Source: JBBAGC01 sp964491265 (GTDB lineage: Bacteria; Spirochaetota; UBA4802; UBA5550). From it: a stretch of DNA of 64,000 nt. This document shows positions 43,696 through 52,155 of the stretch, piece after piece. Location of the stretch: NCBI GenBank assembly GCA_964491265.1, contig CAZBFP010000019.1, forward strand, positions 3,749-67,748, written 5' to 3'. A program made the position numbers and the translations under genes. The notes under the pieces were generated by a model, which was given only the letters and a program-made list of their open reading frames with translations, was not told the DNA's origin and ran no database searches. The first letter of the stretch is position 1. Every line of letters begins with the position of its first letter.

Positions 43696-43875
43696 TTACG
43701 ATTTCAACTCATCAATAGATATCCAATGGGGATTACCTCTTCTCTCGTCAAAATCTTTAATATCCTCATACTCCTCAACTATATCCATCAGCCTCTTATA
43801 TTCTTCTATGGGGATCACAACTGCTGACTTATCCCCTTTACTGTTTACAAGATACTGTTCATTTACCACTATCAT
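43696..43875 (-). CDS. Phd/YefM-like antitoxin, 59 residues
   Basis: Minus-strand translation from ATG at 43875 (GGAG seven bases upstream) starts MIVVNEQYLVNSKGDKSAVV and continues IPIEEYKRLMDIVEEYEDIK. This matches the short antitoxin/Phd_YefM pattern of a strand pair followed by 'IPxEEYxRL'. Such proteins normally cap a toxin gene immediately downstream, but the next gene is not a known toxin. It may therefore be an orphan antitoxin, or the neighbour may be an unrecognised partner. Confidence 0.7.
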   Translation of the reverse strand: MIVVNEQYLVNSKGDKSAVVIPIEEYKRLMDIVEEYEDIKDFDERRGNPHWISIDELKS

Positions 43876-43933
43876 TTGAATTCTCCATTTATATTAGCAT
43901 CAAAGGGTAATTTTTAAAAAAATCTCAATAATA

Positions 43934-44040
43934 TTTCCTTAACTTATATCTGGAATAAAATGCTCCAATATGCCCGCCGCCGAAGGCGGCGGGCATATTC
44001 AAAACAGCATTATTACACTAAAAAATATACTTTAAGATTC
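43934..44040. repeat. GCCGCC-hairpin repeat with 15-bp perfect stem
   Basis: Perfect arms AATATGCCCGCCGCC/GGCGGCGGGCATATT around GAA (43967-43999) inside the 105-base repeat shared with 40842-40949 and 59280-59389. It fills the gap between the antitoxin gene start and the DUF5615 gene end. Confidence 0.8.
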
Positions 44041-44069
44041 ATACAAAGTCAAGATTTTTTCAGCAATAC

Positions 44070-44082
44070 GGGTCAGAGCCTC
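44070..44082. repeat. GGGTCAGAGCCTC scar motif
   Basis: One of four occurrences of this motif or a close variant between 44.0 and 48.2 kb (others 45078-45090, 48067-48077, 48153-48165). It lies 16 bases from the end of the DUF5615 gene. Confidence 0.6.
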
Positions 44083-44097
44083 ACAAAATCATTCCTT

Positions 44098-44463
44098 TCA
44101 GGATATAGGCAGAGTTCTGACTCTGAAATTAATCAAGTCGATCGTAACAATCGCACCATCATGCAGAGCGCTGATGTTTTTATTAATTGATTCTATTACA
44201 TGGGGATAATTTTTATCTGTCAAAAGATCATTGCTTCTCAACAATATGACACTGGGAAATCTGCTTTGTGTTTTTGCCAGAATTACACTGAAATCCAGAT
44301 CATGAGTTAAAATAATATATCCCTTTCCCGCAGCATATTGAAATATTTCAGTGTCAGGGGCTGAAGGGGCGCCTATATTTACCCAGTGCTCAGCTTCAAT
44401 TCCGGCAGTATTTAAAACTGAAACCCAGACTGGTGAAATATTCATATCGATAAGAATTTTCAT
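44098..44463 (-). CDS. DUF5615 PIN-like toxin candidate
   Basis: A protein of 121 residues of the Mut7-C/PIN-like DUF5615 family: MKILIDMNISPVWVSVLNTA (acidic residue in the first strand), GAPSAPDTEIFQYAAGKGYI, ILTHDLDFSVILA (second acidic pair) and PSVILLRSNDL. PIN-fold proteins are usually Mg-dependent ribonucleases. It overlaps the DUF433 gene by 4 bases (ATGA), the known arrangement of DUF433-DUF5615 toxin-antitoxin modules. Confidence 0.88.
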   Translation of the reverse strand: MKILIDMNISPVWVSVLNTAGIEAEHWVNIGAPSAPDTEIFQYAAGKGYIILTHDLDFSVILAKTQSRFPSVILLRSNDLLTDKNYPHVIESINKNISALHDGAIVTIDLINFRVRTLPIS

Positions 44464-44684
44464 ACAGCAAGGGGCTCTTCCCTCTCCTCAACTCTAAAGG
44501 CTGCATATTGCAGAGCCGCTTTTATGTCATCCTTTTCCAAATAAGGATATGCCTTTAATATCTCTTCAATGGTATATCCGCAGGCCAGCTGGTTGATGAT
44601 CATACCTACTGTCACACGCATCCCCCTTATACAGGGCTTCCCACCCATTATATCCGGATCAAATGTAATTCTTTCATTAATCAT
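44460..44684 (-). CDS. DUF433 antitoxin
   Basis: A protein of 74 residues with the DUF433 pattern: RITFDPDIMGGKPCIRGMRV, IINQLACGYTIEEILKAYPY and LEKDDIKAALQYA, a helix-turn-helix-like fold. It precedes and overlaps the PIN-like toxin gene, so it is the likely cognate antitoxin and autoregulator. Confidence 0.9.
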   Translation of the reverse strand: MINERITFDPDIMGGKPCIRGMRVTVGMIINQLACGYTIEEILKAYPYLEKDDIKAALQYAAFRVEEREEPLAV

Positions 44685-44751
44685 AATAGAATAATAATAT
44701 ACGCTTAATCATATACAGTCAAGTTAAATATCAAAATTAGCTCTATCCAGC

Positions 44752-45144
44752 TTACACCACCCCCTTCAGCAAAACCAGCACAACAGGGAGAGTAACCAGC
44801 GAAAAAAGTGTGGAAACAAAAACAAGCCTTGAGGCGAGTGAAGAATTCCCCTTATACTCCTGTGCAATAAGCGGCGCATTTACTGCAACAGGCATTGCAG
44901 CTATTACTACAGCAACAGATATTATCATTGGATTATCGGTAAATAATATAACAAATAGAAATACAACAAATGGGAGAAAAATAAGACGCATGCCGCTTAT
45001 AAAATATACGCACCATCCTGCCATAAGCTCTTTATGATGAATCTCTGTAAGAATTGAACCCACAGTAACCAAGGAAGGGGTCAGAGCCTCACGCAAACAA
45101 AAAAACATAGCGGACTTAGTTTCAATTTTTAGTTGACAATTCAT
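44752..45144 (-). pseudogene. 5'-truncated AEC-family (auxin efflux carrier) transporter
   Basis: 130 residues, of which about 105 match the C-terminal half of AEC permeases: helices around VYFISGMRLIFLPFVVFLFV, SVAVVIAAMPVAVNAPLIAQ and VFVSTLFSLVTLPVVLVLL. Full-length members have about 300 residues, so five N-terminal helices are missing. The truncation point coincides with the GGGTCAGAGCCTC motif at 45078-45090, read in frame as REALTP. The present N-terminus is unrelated sequence. Probably non-functional. Confidence 0.75.
45078..45090. repeat. GGGTCAGAGCCTC motif at the AEC truncation point
   Basis: Exact copy of the motif at 44070. Homology to AEC transporters stops at this point. Confidence 0.65.
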
Positions 45145-45248
45145 CCAAAATGTATTAACTTATTCATTAATCAATAAAACTCCTTAAGGAAGGTATTGAA
45201 CCTGTCGTAAGTATAACACCTTAAATCAGTAAGGGATAATGCGATATC

Positions 45249-46814
45249 TCAATTAGCAGTCTCGTTCCATCCAAACTGAATAAGATTGCGCTTTACAGAT
45301 GAGAAAACCATCCCCACCTGAAAAACTTTTCTGCCCGGGGTGCCGGTATATTTAGCAGCATAGCCTCTTTCGATTATCTGAGCCAGGGCAGAGTTAGACC
45401 CTTCGGCCGGTTCTTCGGTGTCAACAACCTTGATCTCTGTGACATAGACGCACTCTTCTATCTTGATGGTCATATCAGCCTGGCCATGGTTGTTTATATC
45501 CTCGGGGATGATCTCGCAATTTATAGCTGAAAAAAAGGCGTAGAGTACTGAGGCATAGTAGCCTTCGTAATCGGCCAGGTCATTGTTGGTGAAGTTGCGC
45601 CAGGGTATCGCCGCAAAAAGGCGCTTCAGCACAGGCTCAAGGGCTGCCGGGTCTCCGGCTCGCAGGGCCTCCCAGGCCTCTCTCTGGTACTTTGCCTTCT
45701 GCTCTGCAAGATCGGTGTAGTTGTCAAAGAGAACATCATTCAGGGCAATACTCACTTCTTTATTCGGGATTTTAAGTTTATACACGAATTTACCTACACT
45801 GTTGTCAGCTGATTCAATAGTAAGATATCCGGTCTGAAACAGCAGAGTCACCAGGGATATCTTATCAACATCAAAGGTGCTCAAAAGGCTTTCATCTGCC
45901 TCGATGTTTTTCATGTCAGGAATAAAGTACCGGTTCTTTTTAAAGAGCTTAACGAGAAAAGTCGGGGTTCCGGTTTCGAACCAGTAGTTGCGAAACGAAC
46001 CATTCTCGCTTATGAAAAGCAGTATATCGAATGGATTGTATACAGGCTCTCCCATAAAATTATATCCGTTATACCACTCCCTGAGTTGAGCCCGGTCTAC
46101 ACCAGTCAGGTGTTCAGCAAATTCTGTTTCAAGGTCATTCTGAGTATATCCGCATACTGTGGCGTAAGCGGGACTTAATGATATATCTTTGAGATTATTT
46201 ATTCCGCTGAAGATGCTCACTTTGGAGAACTTGCTTACGCCTGTTAAAAAGATGAAATGTATGTTTTTATCCTGCTCTTTTAAAACAGAGTAAAAGTTTT
46301 TGAGGCCCTCGCGTACTTCTGCAGCGGCTGAGGGGTCTTCGATATTGTCCAGCAGGGGTTTGTCATATTCGTCAACGAGAACTACGGCATTTGTCCCGTA
46401 TTTCTCTGCCGCGTTTTTTATCAGATCAGTAAAGATGCCGGCTATGTCGGTATTTATATCTATATCAACGCCAAGTCTTTCAGCATTGGATTTCAAAATA
46501 TATTTAACACGCACTTCAAGCTGTTCTGTATTTTTTATGATTCCGCTGACAAAATCTATTTTAATTACAGGATATTTCTTCTCCCAGTTCCATTTGTCAT
46601 AGATGTAGAGGCCCCTGAACAGTTCGCTGTTTCCTTCAAATATCTCCTTCAGGGTGTCTAAGAAAAGGCTTTTACCGAATCTGCGGGGCCGTGAAAGAAA
46701 ATATCGGCCCATCTTTTTTACCAGGTTATAGGCGTGTTCGGTCTTGTCAATATAGACCATATCTTCAGAGAGAATAGAGCTCAGGGTGCTTATGCCTATA
46801 GGCAGATATTTCAT
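45249..46814 (-). CDS. AAA-ATPase-like protein with C-terminal PD-(D/E)XK domain
   Basis: A protein of 521 residues from the ATG at 46814, which has AAGGAG upstream (the longer frame to 46865 lacks one). N-terminal ATPase: variant Walker A in LSRPRRFGKSLFLDTLKEIF and Walker B VVLVDEYDKPLLDN. The middle holds GVSKFSKVSIFSGINNLKDI. The C-terminus has a PD-(D/E)XK signature, GQADMTIKIEECVYVTEIKV. This two-domain family (AAA-ATPase_like plus PDDEXK_9) is abundant and often multi-copy in anaerobes and spirochaetes; its biological role is unsettled. Confidence 0.9.
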   Translation of the reverse strand: MKYLPIGISTLSSILSEDMVYIDKTEHAYNLVKKMGRYFLSRPRRFGKSLFLDTLKEIFEGNSELFRGLYIYDKWNWEKKYPVIKIDFVSGIIKNTEQLEVRVKYILKSNAERLGVDIDINTDIAGIFTDLIKNAAEKYGTNAVVLVDEYDKPLLDNIEDPSAAAEVREGLKNFYSVLKEQDKNIHFIFLTGVSKFSKVSIFSGINNLKDISLSPAYATVCGYTQNDLETEFAEHLTGVDRAQLREWYNGYNFMGEPVYNPFDILLFISENGSFRNYWFETGTPTFLVKLFKKNRYFIPDMKNIEADESLLSTFDVDKISLVTLLFQTGYLTIESADNSVGKFVYKLKIPNKEVSIALNDVLFDNYTDLAEQKAKYQREAWEALRAGDPAALEPVLKRLFAAIPWRNFTNNDLADYEGYYASVLYAFFSAINCEIIPEDINNHGQADMTIKIEECVYVTEIKVVDTEEPAEGSNSALAQIIERGYAAKYTGTPGRKVFQVGMVFSSVKRNLIQFGWNETAN

Positions 46815-46993
46815 GGGTTTACTCCTTGCCTCCTTAAGGGTAAAACAGGGCAGAGGATAGGTCAAGTATATTTCGGAGATGGGGGATCAGAGCTTTTATG
46901 GCCGTTGCCATGGTGATACCTGCCGAAGGGCTCACTGTGACAGCTGAGAGACGCATCGCAGAGAACTTGACGACTCACTAAGCATGACCCGGG

Positions 46994-47986
46994 TCATTTG
47001 ATAAGCTTTAAAACTTCAGAAGAATTCTGTGCTGATATTAATGCTTCAATAGCGTTTTTAAGCTTATCCAGTTTTACACAGTTTTCAATTAACGCGATAT
47101 CTTCAGATTTAACATCATCTCCAAACCTGATTTTCAGAAGCCGGATAAGAGTTTCACGCCGGTCTAACAATCTGCCTTCCTCACGACCTTCCTCACGACC
47201 TTCCTCACGGCCTTCGAGAATTCCTTCTTCTCTGAGTTTCATTGCCGTTGTCATAACTACTTTACCCCCCTTAACGGAAATACTGCTTAATATATCATTT
47301 AACTGTTCAGGCGTTATCTCTGTTAATTTCATCACATAAGCTACAAATGAAATTATTTTTGACTGCTCATCTTCATTGTCAATATATTCTTTTAACCCTT
47401 TAAATATATCAAATAATTTTTCTAAAAGCAACTCTTCGTTGTGAATATATTTAAAAATAAGAGCCAGAGACCGGTTAAATTGCCGCTTGAATAGCTCATT
47501 TTGAAGAGTCTCATCATCATACTTCGTAATATCCGCGAGAATATATTTGAAACCGGGCAAAAAACCGTGAAGAGATTCACTGTATCCTGAAAAAAATTCA
47601 AAAAAAGGCCTCATTTCCCATTTTTCTTTCCCATGATAATACACAACAGGTATTATAATTGTCAGGGGTTCTCTGTTTTTCTCCTGATATGACCAGATAT
47701 TCACAAGATATCGCAAAAGCTGCAGATACTCATTTTCGGGCTTATAACTCTTATGCTCAAATAAAAGAGATATTTTAAGCAAAGGGCCTTTTGCGGTTTT
47801 ACAGTTGTATACGAGGTCTGTGTAATATTCCCTGAGTTTCTCGTCAACGTAGCTGTTATTATCAAGAATCATAACTGTCAGGTCAAGTTCCTGCAGAACA
47901 TCTGCCGGAAATGTTGCCTGTATCAGATCTATCGCGTTCTCTTTAAGGCTCTCTATCTCTTTAAAAAGCCTGTCGTGTTCATTCAT
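46994..47986 (-). CDS. Rpn-family recombination-promoting nuclease / putative transposase
   Basis: A protein of 330 residues. The N-terminal ~100 residues carry a PD-(D/E)XK-type motif (YYTDLVYNCKTAKG, LLKISLLFEHKSYKPENEYL). The rest is typical of the PF04754 family: PLTIIIPVVYYHGKEKWEMR, ALIFKYIHNEELLLEKL and SFVAYVMKLTEITPE. An EGRE repeat (EGREEGREEGREEGR) near residue 260 comes from 12-base tandem DNA repeats. Rpn proteins promote recA-independent recombination through DNA cleavage. It lies upstream of the AAA-PDDEXK gene with 179 bases between. Confidence 0.9.
   Translation of the reverse strand: MNEHDRLFKEIESLKENAIDLIQATFPADVLQELDLTVMILDNNSYVDEKLREYYTDLVYNCKTAKGPLLKISLLFEHKSYKPENEYLQLLRYLVNIWSYQEKNREPLTIIIPVVYYHGKEKWEMRPFFEFFSGYSESLHGFLPGFKYILADITKYDDETLQNELFKRQFNRSLALIFKYIHNEELLLEKLFDIFKGLKEYIDNEDEQSKIISFVAYVMKLTEITPEQLNDILSSISVKGGKVVMTTAMKLREEGILEGREEGREEGREEGRLLDRRETLIRLLKIRFGDDVKSEDIALIENCVKLDKLKNAIEALISAQNSSEVLKLIK
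47175..47210. repeat. 12-base tandem repeat in the Rpn gene
   Basis: Three consecutive CCTTCCTCACGA units (the last ends in G), coding EGRE on the minus strand. Unit length is a multiple of three, so copy-number change keeps the frame. Confidence 0.9.
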
Positions 47987-49015
47987 GAAATCAAATCTGC
48001 CGCCGATTAGATTATTTGCAAGAAGTTTTCGTGGTTATATCTGAGTTTCAGGTAAATTTCAAAAACCGGGGGGTCAGAGCACGAAAGACACGAAAAATCA
48101 GCCGCAGACTTGTGGAGAGCAGCTGGCAGTTAATATATTCCGAATAGCTGCAGGGTCAGAGCCTCCCGAATACTGCCATTGGATATTTCTGTAATAACTC
48201 GTTCTGAAAAATTACCCGCTTCTTTTTACATAATAAATATAGACATAACCTTCCAGTTTTGTAATGTGGTAATAAGAATTTAAGGCTCATTCCGGGGAAT
48301 CTTTAATTTAATTTTCTCTTATTAAGAATTATTCTTGACAATCCTCCTGGATAAAAATTCAATATGATACAAAGAAGTAATTGATCTTTCTTGCTCATCA
48401 TATTAATCTATTAAATAACTCAGAAAAAACTGTAGTTTTTCTAGATTAAAATAGTTCCAGGAATGATAAAAATATAATTATCAGAGTAATATATGAACAC
48501 GTGTCCCCTCCGGGGCAATGTCATTAAGTTAAGATCTTCACAGTTTCGCAACGGCCCCCCAAACGGGGCTGTTCCAAAAGTAAATTGTTTTTGCCATATT
48601 AGAGCTTCTCTTTTTTTTCACCCCCTAAATCCCCCAAGGGGGACTTGAAACGCTCCTGTGTGGTGCCGCATCTGGGGAATAGGGGACTTTTGGGACAGCC
48701 CCGCTTAAAGGCTGTGTTATTAAACTTTTAATTTGTTAAAAGAGTTTAAAAGTCCCCCTCCGGGCGGTGTACTGAGCTAGACGAAGTAGGATTTAGGGGG
48801 CTTAACTTAATGAACACATGCCCCCTCCGGGGCGCCCTGAGCAAAGCGAAGAAGTACTCTTGGGGTAGACAGGGGGGAAAAGCGAATAAGTACCCCCGGA
48901 ATAGACAGGTTGACCGGGTTAATTTTTTTATAGCCCGGAAACCGGAAGTAATCTATAAAATAACTCAGCAGAAAAAAACCTGAACCGCAATATATAACTT
49001 TTAAGAGGGAAAAGC
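47987..49015. other. Repeat-rich intergenic region before nrdJ
   Basis: About 1.03 kb without a supportable gene. It contains two GGGTCAGAG motifs (48067-48077, 48153-48165), CCCCTCCGGGG boxes at 48506, 48821 and similar sites, CCCCCTAAATCCCCCAAGGG near 48621, CTGAGC-type palindromes near 48777 and 48836, and a MITE-like element at 48574-48703. The remainder is AT-rich. Confidence 0.7.
48574..48703. mobile_element. 130-base MITE-like element with IS-type inverted ends
   Basis: Ends CGGGGCTGTTCCAAAAGT and ACTTTTGGGACAGCCCCG are inverted repeats of 18 bases with one mismatch. The sequence GGGCTGTCCCAAAA resembles terminal inverted repeats of several DDE insertion sequences. No transposase is encoded, so it would be a non-autonomous or deletion derivative. 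Confidence 0.6.
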
Positions 49016-51340
49016 ATGTTTAAAGAAAATTTTGAAAAAATTAAAATAAATTCCACGGTTAAACCGGAACTATCTGAAAACTCGCTCACTGTGCTTGAAA
49101 AAAGATACCTGGCCCGTAACGAAAAAGGAGACATAATCGAAAGCCCTGAGGATCTCTTCAAGCGTGTAGCGCGCTTTGTAGCATCAGCCGATTTAGCCTA
49201 TAATGCAGATATAGAATCAGCAAACAGAACCGCGTCAAAATTTTATGACAACATGGTTACACTGAAGTTTCTCCCCAACAGCCCCACACTTATGAATGCA
49301 GGCCGGCCATTAGGGCAGCTGTCAGCATGTTTTGTCCTCCCTGTTGAAGATTCAATGGAGGGGATTTTCGATTCTGTAAAAAACATGGCTCTTATTCACA
49401 AAAGCGGAGGGGGAACGGGATTCTCCTTTTCAAAGCTTCGGCCCGGCAACGATATAGTAAGCAGCACAGCCGGTGTTTCAAGCGGGCCTGTATCCTTTAT
49501 GAGCATTTTTAATGCTGCAACTGAAACCGTAAAACAGGGTGGGACCCGGAGAGGGGCAAATATGGCCATACTCAATGTTGATCACCCCGATATTATGAAT
49601 TTTATAAAGTGCAAATCCGACACTTCTCTTCTTACTAACTTTAATATTTCCGTTGCCCTTACAGACAGCTTCATGGAAGCAGTAAAAAGCGGGAGCGACT
49701 ACAACCTGGTCAACCCGAGGAATGGAGAAGTAACCGGCAGCCTGAACGCGAAGGAAGTATACGATCTTATAGTTGAAATGGCATGGAAAAACGGCGAGCC
49801 GGGGATTGTTTTCATTGACAGAATAAACAAATATAACCCCCTTAAAAGTATCGGTCTTATAGAAAGCACAAATCCCTGCGGAGAGCAGCCCCTTCTACCT
49901 TATGAGTCGTGCAACCTGGGTTCAATAAATCTCAACAGCATACTCAGGGAAATAAATGGTAAAATTGAAATCGACTACGAACTTCTCAAAGAGATTACAC
50001 GAGACTCGGTTCATTTTCTCGATAACGTTATAGATGTAAACCTATACCCCCTTGAGAGAATCGCTGAAGCCACAAAAGCAAACAGAAAAATAGGACTTGG
50101 CGTAATGGGTTATGCTGACCTCCTCATAAAAACGGGGATTCCATATGATTCGGAAGATGCTGCAGAAATTGCAGAAAAAATAATGTCAACCATCCAGGCT
50201 GAATCAAAAGTCATGTCAGCCCGTCTGGCTGAAGAAAGAGGCGCATTCCCTAATTTTGATAAATCTGATTATGCCCTTCGCGGGGAAGCACCTCTAAGAA
50301 ATGCCACAACAACTACTATTGCGCCCACAGGTACAATAAGTATTATTGCAGGATCATCAAGCGGTATTGAGCCTCTCTTTGCACTGGCATATGTTCGTAA
50401 TGTTATGGACAATAACAGGCTTATTGAGAGCAACCCCGATTTTGCTGCAATGCTGAAACTCCATGTTAATGAAGGGGATTATAAAACCATAATGGGCCTG
50501 GTGGCGGATCACGGCTCTGCATCAGAAATAGATGAAATCCCGGAACATATAAGGAAAATTTTTGTTACAGCCCACGATATTTCACCCCAGTGGCATATTA
50601 AAACCCAGGCGATTTTCCAGAAATACACTGACAATGCTGTTTCAAAAACAGTAAACTTCTCATCAGAAGCGACAATTGATGATATAAAAAAAGTATACGA
50701 TCTTGCCTATGAACTGGAGTGCAAGGGTGTAACAGTATACAGAGACGGATCAAGGGACAGCCAGGTTCTCCAGATCGGTGATGATAAAAAGAGTGCCGGG
50801 AAAGATGACATGGCAGAACCGGTAAAAGCAGCAGCGCCAAGGCCAAGGCATGAAACAACCTGGGGAACAACAAGAAAAATGACAACAGGGTGCGGCTCAC
50901 TCTATGTTACTATAAATGAAGACGCTCACGGTATCTTTGAAGTATTTGCAGCAATGGGGAAAGGGGGAGGATGCGCGGCAAGTCAGACAGAAGCGATAGG
51001 GAGGCTAATCTCCTTATCACTCCGCTCCGGTATTGACAAGGAGCAGATTGTTAAGCAGCTCAAAGGGGTAAGATGCCCCAATCAGGCATGGGGTAAGGGG
51101 GGCCGGATTTATTCATGTTCCGATGCCATTGCAAAGGCAATAGAAAATTATTCTCCAATCGGTTTTAATGCAAACCTGAATCAGACAGCGCTAAAAGAGA
51201 TGGCACAGACCAGCGCAGAGACAAACGGCAAGGGGAATGATAATGTAATGACAGGGGTCTGCCCCGACTGCCACGGCCCGCTGGAATTCGAATCGGGCTG
51301 TTCTGTGTGCAGGGGGTGCGGATTCTCCAGATGCGGATAA
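49016..51340 (+). CDS. nrdJ: Adenosylcobalamin-dependent (class II) ribonucleoside-diphosphate reductase
   Basis: Makes deoxyribonucleotides without oxygen by using adenosylcobalamin to generate the thiyl radical. It is 774 residues. Motifs: NSPTLMNAGRPLGQLSACFV (first active-site Cys), SGGGTGFSFSKLRP, KQGGTRRGANMAIL, STNPCGEQPLLPYESCNLGS (radical Cys and Glu), ATTTTIAPTGTISIIAGSSS. The C-terminus has a TSCPD domain (TTGCGSLYVTINED) and a zinc-ribbon-like CPDC/CRGCG tail. SD AGAGGGA precedes the ATG. No NrdB is needed; this suggests anaerobic or B12-dependent growth. No cobalamin riboswitch was recognised upstream. Confidence 0.97.
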   Translation: MFKENFEKIKINSTVKPELSENSLTVLEKRYLARNEKGDIIESPEDLFKRVARFVASADLAYNADIESANRTASKFYDNMVTLKFLPNSPTLMNAGRPLGQLSACFVLPVEDSMEGIFDSVKNMALIHKSGGGTGFSFSKLRPGNDIVSSTAGVSSGPVSFMSIFNAATETVKQGGTRRGANMAILNVDHPDIMNFIKCKSDTSLLTNFNISVALTDSFMEAVKSGSDYNLVNPRNGEVTGSLNAKEVYDLIVEMAWKNGEPGIVFIDRINKYNPLKSIGLIESTNPCGEQPLLPYESCNLGSINLNSILREINGKIEIDYELLKEITRDSVHFLDNVIDVNLYPLERIAEATKANRKIGLGVMGYADLLIKTGIPYDSEDAAEIAEKIMSTIQAESKVMSARLAEERGAFPNFDKSDYALRGEAPLRNATTTTIAPTGTISIIAGSSSGIEPLFALAYVRNVMDNNRLIESNPDFAAMLKLHVNEGDYKTIMGLVADHGSASEIDEIPEHIRKIFVTAHDISPQWHIKTQAIFQKYTDNAVSKTVNFSSEATIDDIKKVYDLAYELECKGVTVYRDGSRDSQVLQIGDDKKSAGKDDMAEPVKAAAPRPRHETTWGTTRKMTTGCGSLYVTINEDAHGIFEVFAAMGKGGGCAASQTEAIGRLISLSLRSGIDKEQIVKQLKGVRCPNQAWGKGGRIYSCSDAIAKAIENYSPIGFNANLNQTALKEMAQTSAETNGKGNDNVMTGVCPDCHGPLEFESGCSVCRGCGFSRCG

Positions 51341-51347
51341 TTCCGCA

Positions 51348-52151
51348 TCAGTTAACGCGGATTATCTCAGCACCCTTTATGCTGTCAGGCCTGAAAGGAT
51401 CAATCCTCACAGGCTCATTTAACCTGGTTCTGGTAAAACTGAAATTAATGCTTGTATCTATTCCCGGGACAACAATTCTTATCCTGTTAAAGAAAAAACT
51501 TTTATCCTTAACCCTGTGAGCCTGAAGATAAATTTCAATCTTCTCTCTGCTTATTTTATGGATAACCAGAATCCTTTCAGGTAGATCTTTTTTAAAATAA
51601 ATATTCTGGAAATACTCCCCGCTTTCCAGAATCAGATGAAAGGTGTCCCCCCTCTCCTCCCCCAGGGATTTGACAGAGGTGACATTTTTAATAACCGGAA
51701 TCCCCCCTGTAAAGAGAGTATAGACAAAATCAAACTCAAGAGGAAATCCTGAATAATCAGGAAAAACAATCTTATCAAACTTATCTTCATAGAGCTTTCT
51801 TTCAGCCGGATAATAAAAATAGAGGTTGTTCATATTTCTGTAAAAATCGAGAACAGGGCCTTTAAATATATAATCCATTAGACTCAGCTTAGCCAGGCCC
51901 CTGCTGTCGTATACGAAGGAGCCCTCAAACCGGGACTTCTTACCCCTGTTGTCACCATCCACTGTAAGATTTGATGATATGGAAGATGGCTTATTTTCAT
52001 TTATTTCTTTAATTCTATCCTGCAGCTCAGCAGACTTTGCGTCACCTGCCCCGATAACCGGCAGTTCCGCTCCATTCTTTTTTTCAACCCCGGCACAATT
52101 AATACTGGCCGCAATAGCTGTCAAAAGAAGAAAAATAAAAAATTTCTTCAT
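51348..52151 (-). CDS. Predicted lipoprotein, LolA/DUF4292-like
   Basis: About 267 residues from ATG at 52151; an ATG at 52169 in frame overlaps the upstream TPR gene and is possible. Signal peptide with lipobox near AASINC. The mature part (SISSNLTVDGDNRGKKSRFE, GLAKLSLMDYIFKGPVLDFY, NNLYFYYPAERKLYEDKFDK) follows the strand pattern of LolA/LolB-like or DUF4292 outer-membrane lipoproteins. It is downstream of and coupled to the TPR protein gene, suggesting a shared envelope role. Confidence 0.75.
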   Translation of the reverse strand: MKKFFIFLLLTAIAASINCAGVEKKNGAELPVIGAGDAKSAELQDRIKEINENKPSSISSNLTVDGDNRGKKSRFEGSFVYDSRGLAKLSLMDYIFKGPVLDFYRNMNNLYFYYPAERKLYEDKFDKIVFPDYSGFPLEFDFVYTLFTGGIPVIKNVTSVKSLGEERGDTFHLILESGEYFQNIYFKKDLPERILVIHKISREKIEIYLQAHRVKDKSFFFNRIRIVVPGIDTSINFSFTRTRLNEPVRIDPFRPDSIKGAEIIRVN

Positions 52152-52155
52152 TGTA

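Noticed and set aside
47175..47210. Possible CRISPR-like array
   Set aside because: Units are contiguous 12-base repeats without spacers and are inside a coding gene; no CRISPR array or cas gene was seen in the window.
48335..48368. Promoter with TTGACA at 48335 and TATGAT at 48363
   Set aside because: The 22-base spacer is outside the normal range and no gene starts within 600 bases.
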